Shown piece after piece: positions 25,903-27,573 of a stretch of 27,573 nucleotides of DNA. Source of the stretch: Paulinella micropora (Eukaryota; Cercozoa; Imbricatea; Euglyphida). Position numbers and translations under genes: made by a program. The notes beneath the pieces are model-generated. The model saw only the letters and a program-made list of their open reading frames with translations, was not told the DNA's origin and made no database searches. The DNA is taken from contig BJOX01000326.1 of assembly GCA_009731375.1 (NCBI GenBank), positions 500,943 through 528,515 of the forward strand, given 5' to 3'. Position 1 is the stretch's first letter; each line of letters begins with the position of its first letter.

Positions 25903-26040
25903 GATAAAAGTAAACACGTTATACAAAAGTATAGACTTCCCTAAAAGACTCAGTGATATATGGCAGAAAGAGATGTTGACACACACACACACACAAAGAA
26001 AGAAAGAAAGAAGGAAGAAGAAGAAGAAGAAGAAGAAGAA

Positions 26041-26072
<32 letters not shown>

Positions 26073-26185
26073 AAAAGAAGAAGAAGAAGAAGAAGAAGAA
26101 GAAGAAGAAGAAGAAGAAGAAGAAGAGTTACGTTGCACAACAATATAGACTTCCAAAAACACTAAATGACATATAGAGAAGCTAA
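25903..26185. repeat. Duplicated 45-bp segment around (CA)n and (GAA)n
   Basis: A segment at about 25922-25970 (CAAAAGTATAGACTTCCCTAAAAGACTCAGTGATATATGG) recurs in diverged form at about 26138-26180 (CAACAATATAGACTTCC and CTAAATGACATATAGAGAAG). Each is bordered by GAA repeats, so the block looks like a tandem duplication whose spacer expanded by microsatellite growth. Confidence 0.65.
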
Positions 26186-26249
26186 AAAACAAAACAAACA
26201 AAAACAAACAAACAAACAAACAAACAAACAAGCAAACAAACAAACAAAC

Positions 26250-26285
<36 letters not shown>

Positions 26286-26440
26286 CCAAAGGGGTGTGTG
26301 TGTGTGGGGGGGGGGGGGAAGAAGGAGAAGAAGAAGAAGAAGAAGAAGAAGAAGAAGAAGAAGAAGAAGAAGAAGAAGAAGAAGAAGAAGAAGAAGAAGA
26401 AGAAGAAAATGAGGAGGAAGAGAAGGAGGAGAAAGAGGTA
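26186..26440. repeat. (CAAA)n/(CAA)n, G run and (GAA)n
   Basis: CAAA (26188-26250), CAA (26251-26287), (GT)n with 12 G (26293-26318), then GAA (26319-26407). Confidence 0.95.
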
Positions 26441-26623
26441 AAAGAGGATAGAGAGAAGACGAAGGAGAAAGACGGTAGAGGGAAAAAGAATACAACGCAG
26501 TGGAAATACCTTTTTCGCCAGCTCCCAGAATCATGAGTAGATAAGGATAACGATAGTAATAAGATGGTAATAACAATAATGACAATCATTTTAAAATAAT
26601 ATCAATGATGATATAAACATACA

Positions 26624-26624
<1 letters not shown>

Positions 26625-26701
<77 letters not shown>
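26625..26701. repeat. (AAT)n microsatellite
   Basis: AAT repeats; the (TTA)n tail of the X copy at 26702 on the minus strand. Confidence 0.95.
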
Positions 26702-26889
26702 TACTTCCTCTAAGGCATACTGATGCAGCTGATGGCACGATCCGTTTCCGGACATGAGCCTCCATGCCCTTGTTCGAGGTGCTCCATCCCCACCTAGTCA
26801 GTCTCTCGACTGATTATAGGGGCCACCGATGGAGCTCCTGAGGGCAAGACTACACTAAGCCGAGGTTATTCCACAGTCCCAACAACCCC

Positions 26890-26890
<1 letters not shown>
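26702..26890 (-). mobile_element. Short interspersed family X, copy 3 (5'-truncated)
   Basis: Matches the last 170 bp of copy 1 inverted, at about 80% by eye. The minus strand reads GTTGTTGGGACTGTGGAATAA at the 5' end, the box ATGGAGGCTCATGTCCGG, then GCATCAGTATGCCTTAGAGG and (TTA)n. (TTA)n also lies on the 5' side. Confidence 0.8.
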
Positions 26891-26981
<91 letters not shown>

Positions 26982-26988
26982 AATGACG

Positions 26989-27029
<41 letters not shown>

Positions 27030-27070
27030 CATAATAGATGATGATGATGATGATAATAATAATAATAATG

Positions 27071-27133
<63 letters not shown>

Positions 27134-27144
27134 GTAATATGTAT
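26891..27144. repeat. (AAT)n with a (GAT)n island
   Basis: AAT repeats with a GATGATGAT block at about 27037-27053. Confidence 0.95.
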
Positions 27145-27284
27145 GTATCGTCTGCCAATTGCTGAGCCAAAAGGCCATGTGCATCCAATCCTCCATTCCA
27201 TAAGGAAAGTCTCCACACCAATCGGTGGAATAAAGGAAGTGACGGCATAGAACATTACTCTAGGAGCTTTATACCAATCAGCCC
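27145..27284 (-). mobile_element. Short interspersed family Y, copy 2 (5' side in gap)
   Basis: Same as 21261-21388 with a few substitutions, extending about 15 bp further 5' (ATACCAATCAGCCC on the plus strand) before a 50-N gap. AAT repeats flank the 3' end. Confidence 0.7.
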
Positions 27285-27334
27285 NNNNNNNNNNNNNNNN
27301 NNNNNNNNNNNNNNNNNNNNNNNNNNNNNNNNNN
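27285..27334. other. Assembly gap (50 N)
   Basis: Run of N. Confidence 1.
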
Positions 27335-27382
27335 ATAGTAATAGTAATAATAATAGTAATAATAATAATAATAATAATAATA
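27335..27382. repeat. (AAT)n tail of the second LINE
   Basis: AAT/AGTAAT repeats directly adjoining the 3' end of the element at 27383. Confidence 0.9.
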
Positions 27383-27573
27383 GACTTATCAGTCAATTGG
27401 CCTTTGATCCTGTCGGACATGTGCCTCCATTGGTAGCACGGGACCGTTCGGTGACGCGGCTCCGCTCCAAAGACTCGACTGGCAGTGCAATGTGCAAATG
27501 AGCGTGCTGTGCATGTGCAAGTGGGTGCAAGGAGTGAGAGGAGTTATCTGCCGAGAAGAAGTCCGCGACGCTG
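27383..27573 (-). mobile_element. 3' end of a second, related LINE (runs off the window)
   Basis: The minus strand encodes SVADFFSADNSS, matching SVSEFFSSANT in the full LINE's C-terminal tail. About 45 codons later comes ATGGAGGCACATGTCCGACA (MEAHVRQD; the full LINE has MEAHVQDL), followed by a stop and (TTA)n. The two pieces are in different frames here, whereas they share one frame in the full LINE, so this copy has a frameshift or is a diverged relative. The rest lies beyond 27573. Confidence 0.75.

Overview
The window is eukaryotic nuclear DNA, probably from a protist or alga with a large, repeat-swollen genome. The signs are very long compound microsatellites ((ATCT)n, (GATA)n, (CATA)n, (GA)n, (GAA)n, (TAA)n), assembly gaps, coding segments bounded by splice-like signals, a full-length LINE with several short non-autonomous elements, and a Sel1-repeat gene. 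Bacterial operon structure, rRNA genes, functional tRNA genes and CRISPR arrays are absent. A chromerid- or dinoflagellate-like alga would fit, but the sequence alone does not prove the lineage.

Layout. 1-2640: a 0.36-kb dispersed repeat with an (ATCT)n tail, then tetranucleotide arrays with higher-order structure and poly-T. 2640-5720: mostly unassigned DNA with a clear palindromic MITE (2824-3031, TA target duplication), a diverged relative and several small hairpins. 5720-8430: microsatellites, another MITE relative and a Sel1-repeat gene on the minus strand, broken by an in-frame TAG. 8430-10580: (GATA)n/(GA)n with a gap, then a minus-strand hypothetical gene with a frame break. 10580-12230: (GATA)n arrays and an inverted second copy of the repeat at position 1. 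12231-12898: 3' exon of a Ser/Thr-rich protein with a possible ubiquitin-like fold.

13.2-20.3 kb is the core. Two SINE copies, one with a tRNA-like head, precede an apparently full-length LINE (14181-20296, minus strand). Its single intact ORF of about 1,702 codons carries an RRM-like N-terminus, an APE-type endonuclease, a reverse transcriptase, a CCHC finger, and a C-terminal tail with SUMO-interacting-like and PCNA-box-like motifs. 20.3-22.4 kb and 26.6-27.6 kb hold a 50-bp LINE fragment, more SINE pieces, two other short families (called X and Y here) and the 3' end of a second LINE at the right edge.

The main observation is that the LINE, the SINE and family X share a short box, ATGGAGGCNCATGT or close to it, 30-60 nt before their 3' ends. 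Y has a weaker version. Nearly all end in (TTA)n, and many have (TTA)n on their 5' side too, in one orientation. This suggests one LINE machinery that mobilises several short families and inserts into, or builds, (TTA)n tracts. In the LINE the box lies inside the last codons of the ORF, because only 12 nt separate the stop codon from the (TTA)n tail.

22.4-23.7 kb contains two tandem-repeat arrays (about 140 and 176 bp). 24.4-26.4 kb is dominated by (TA)n, (GA)n, (GAA)n and (GAAA)n, with a short Gln-rich exon-like segment between them.
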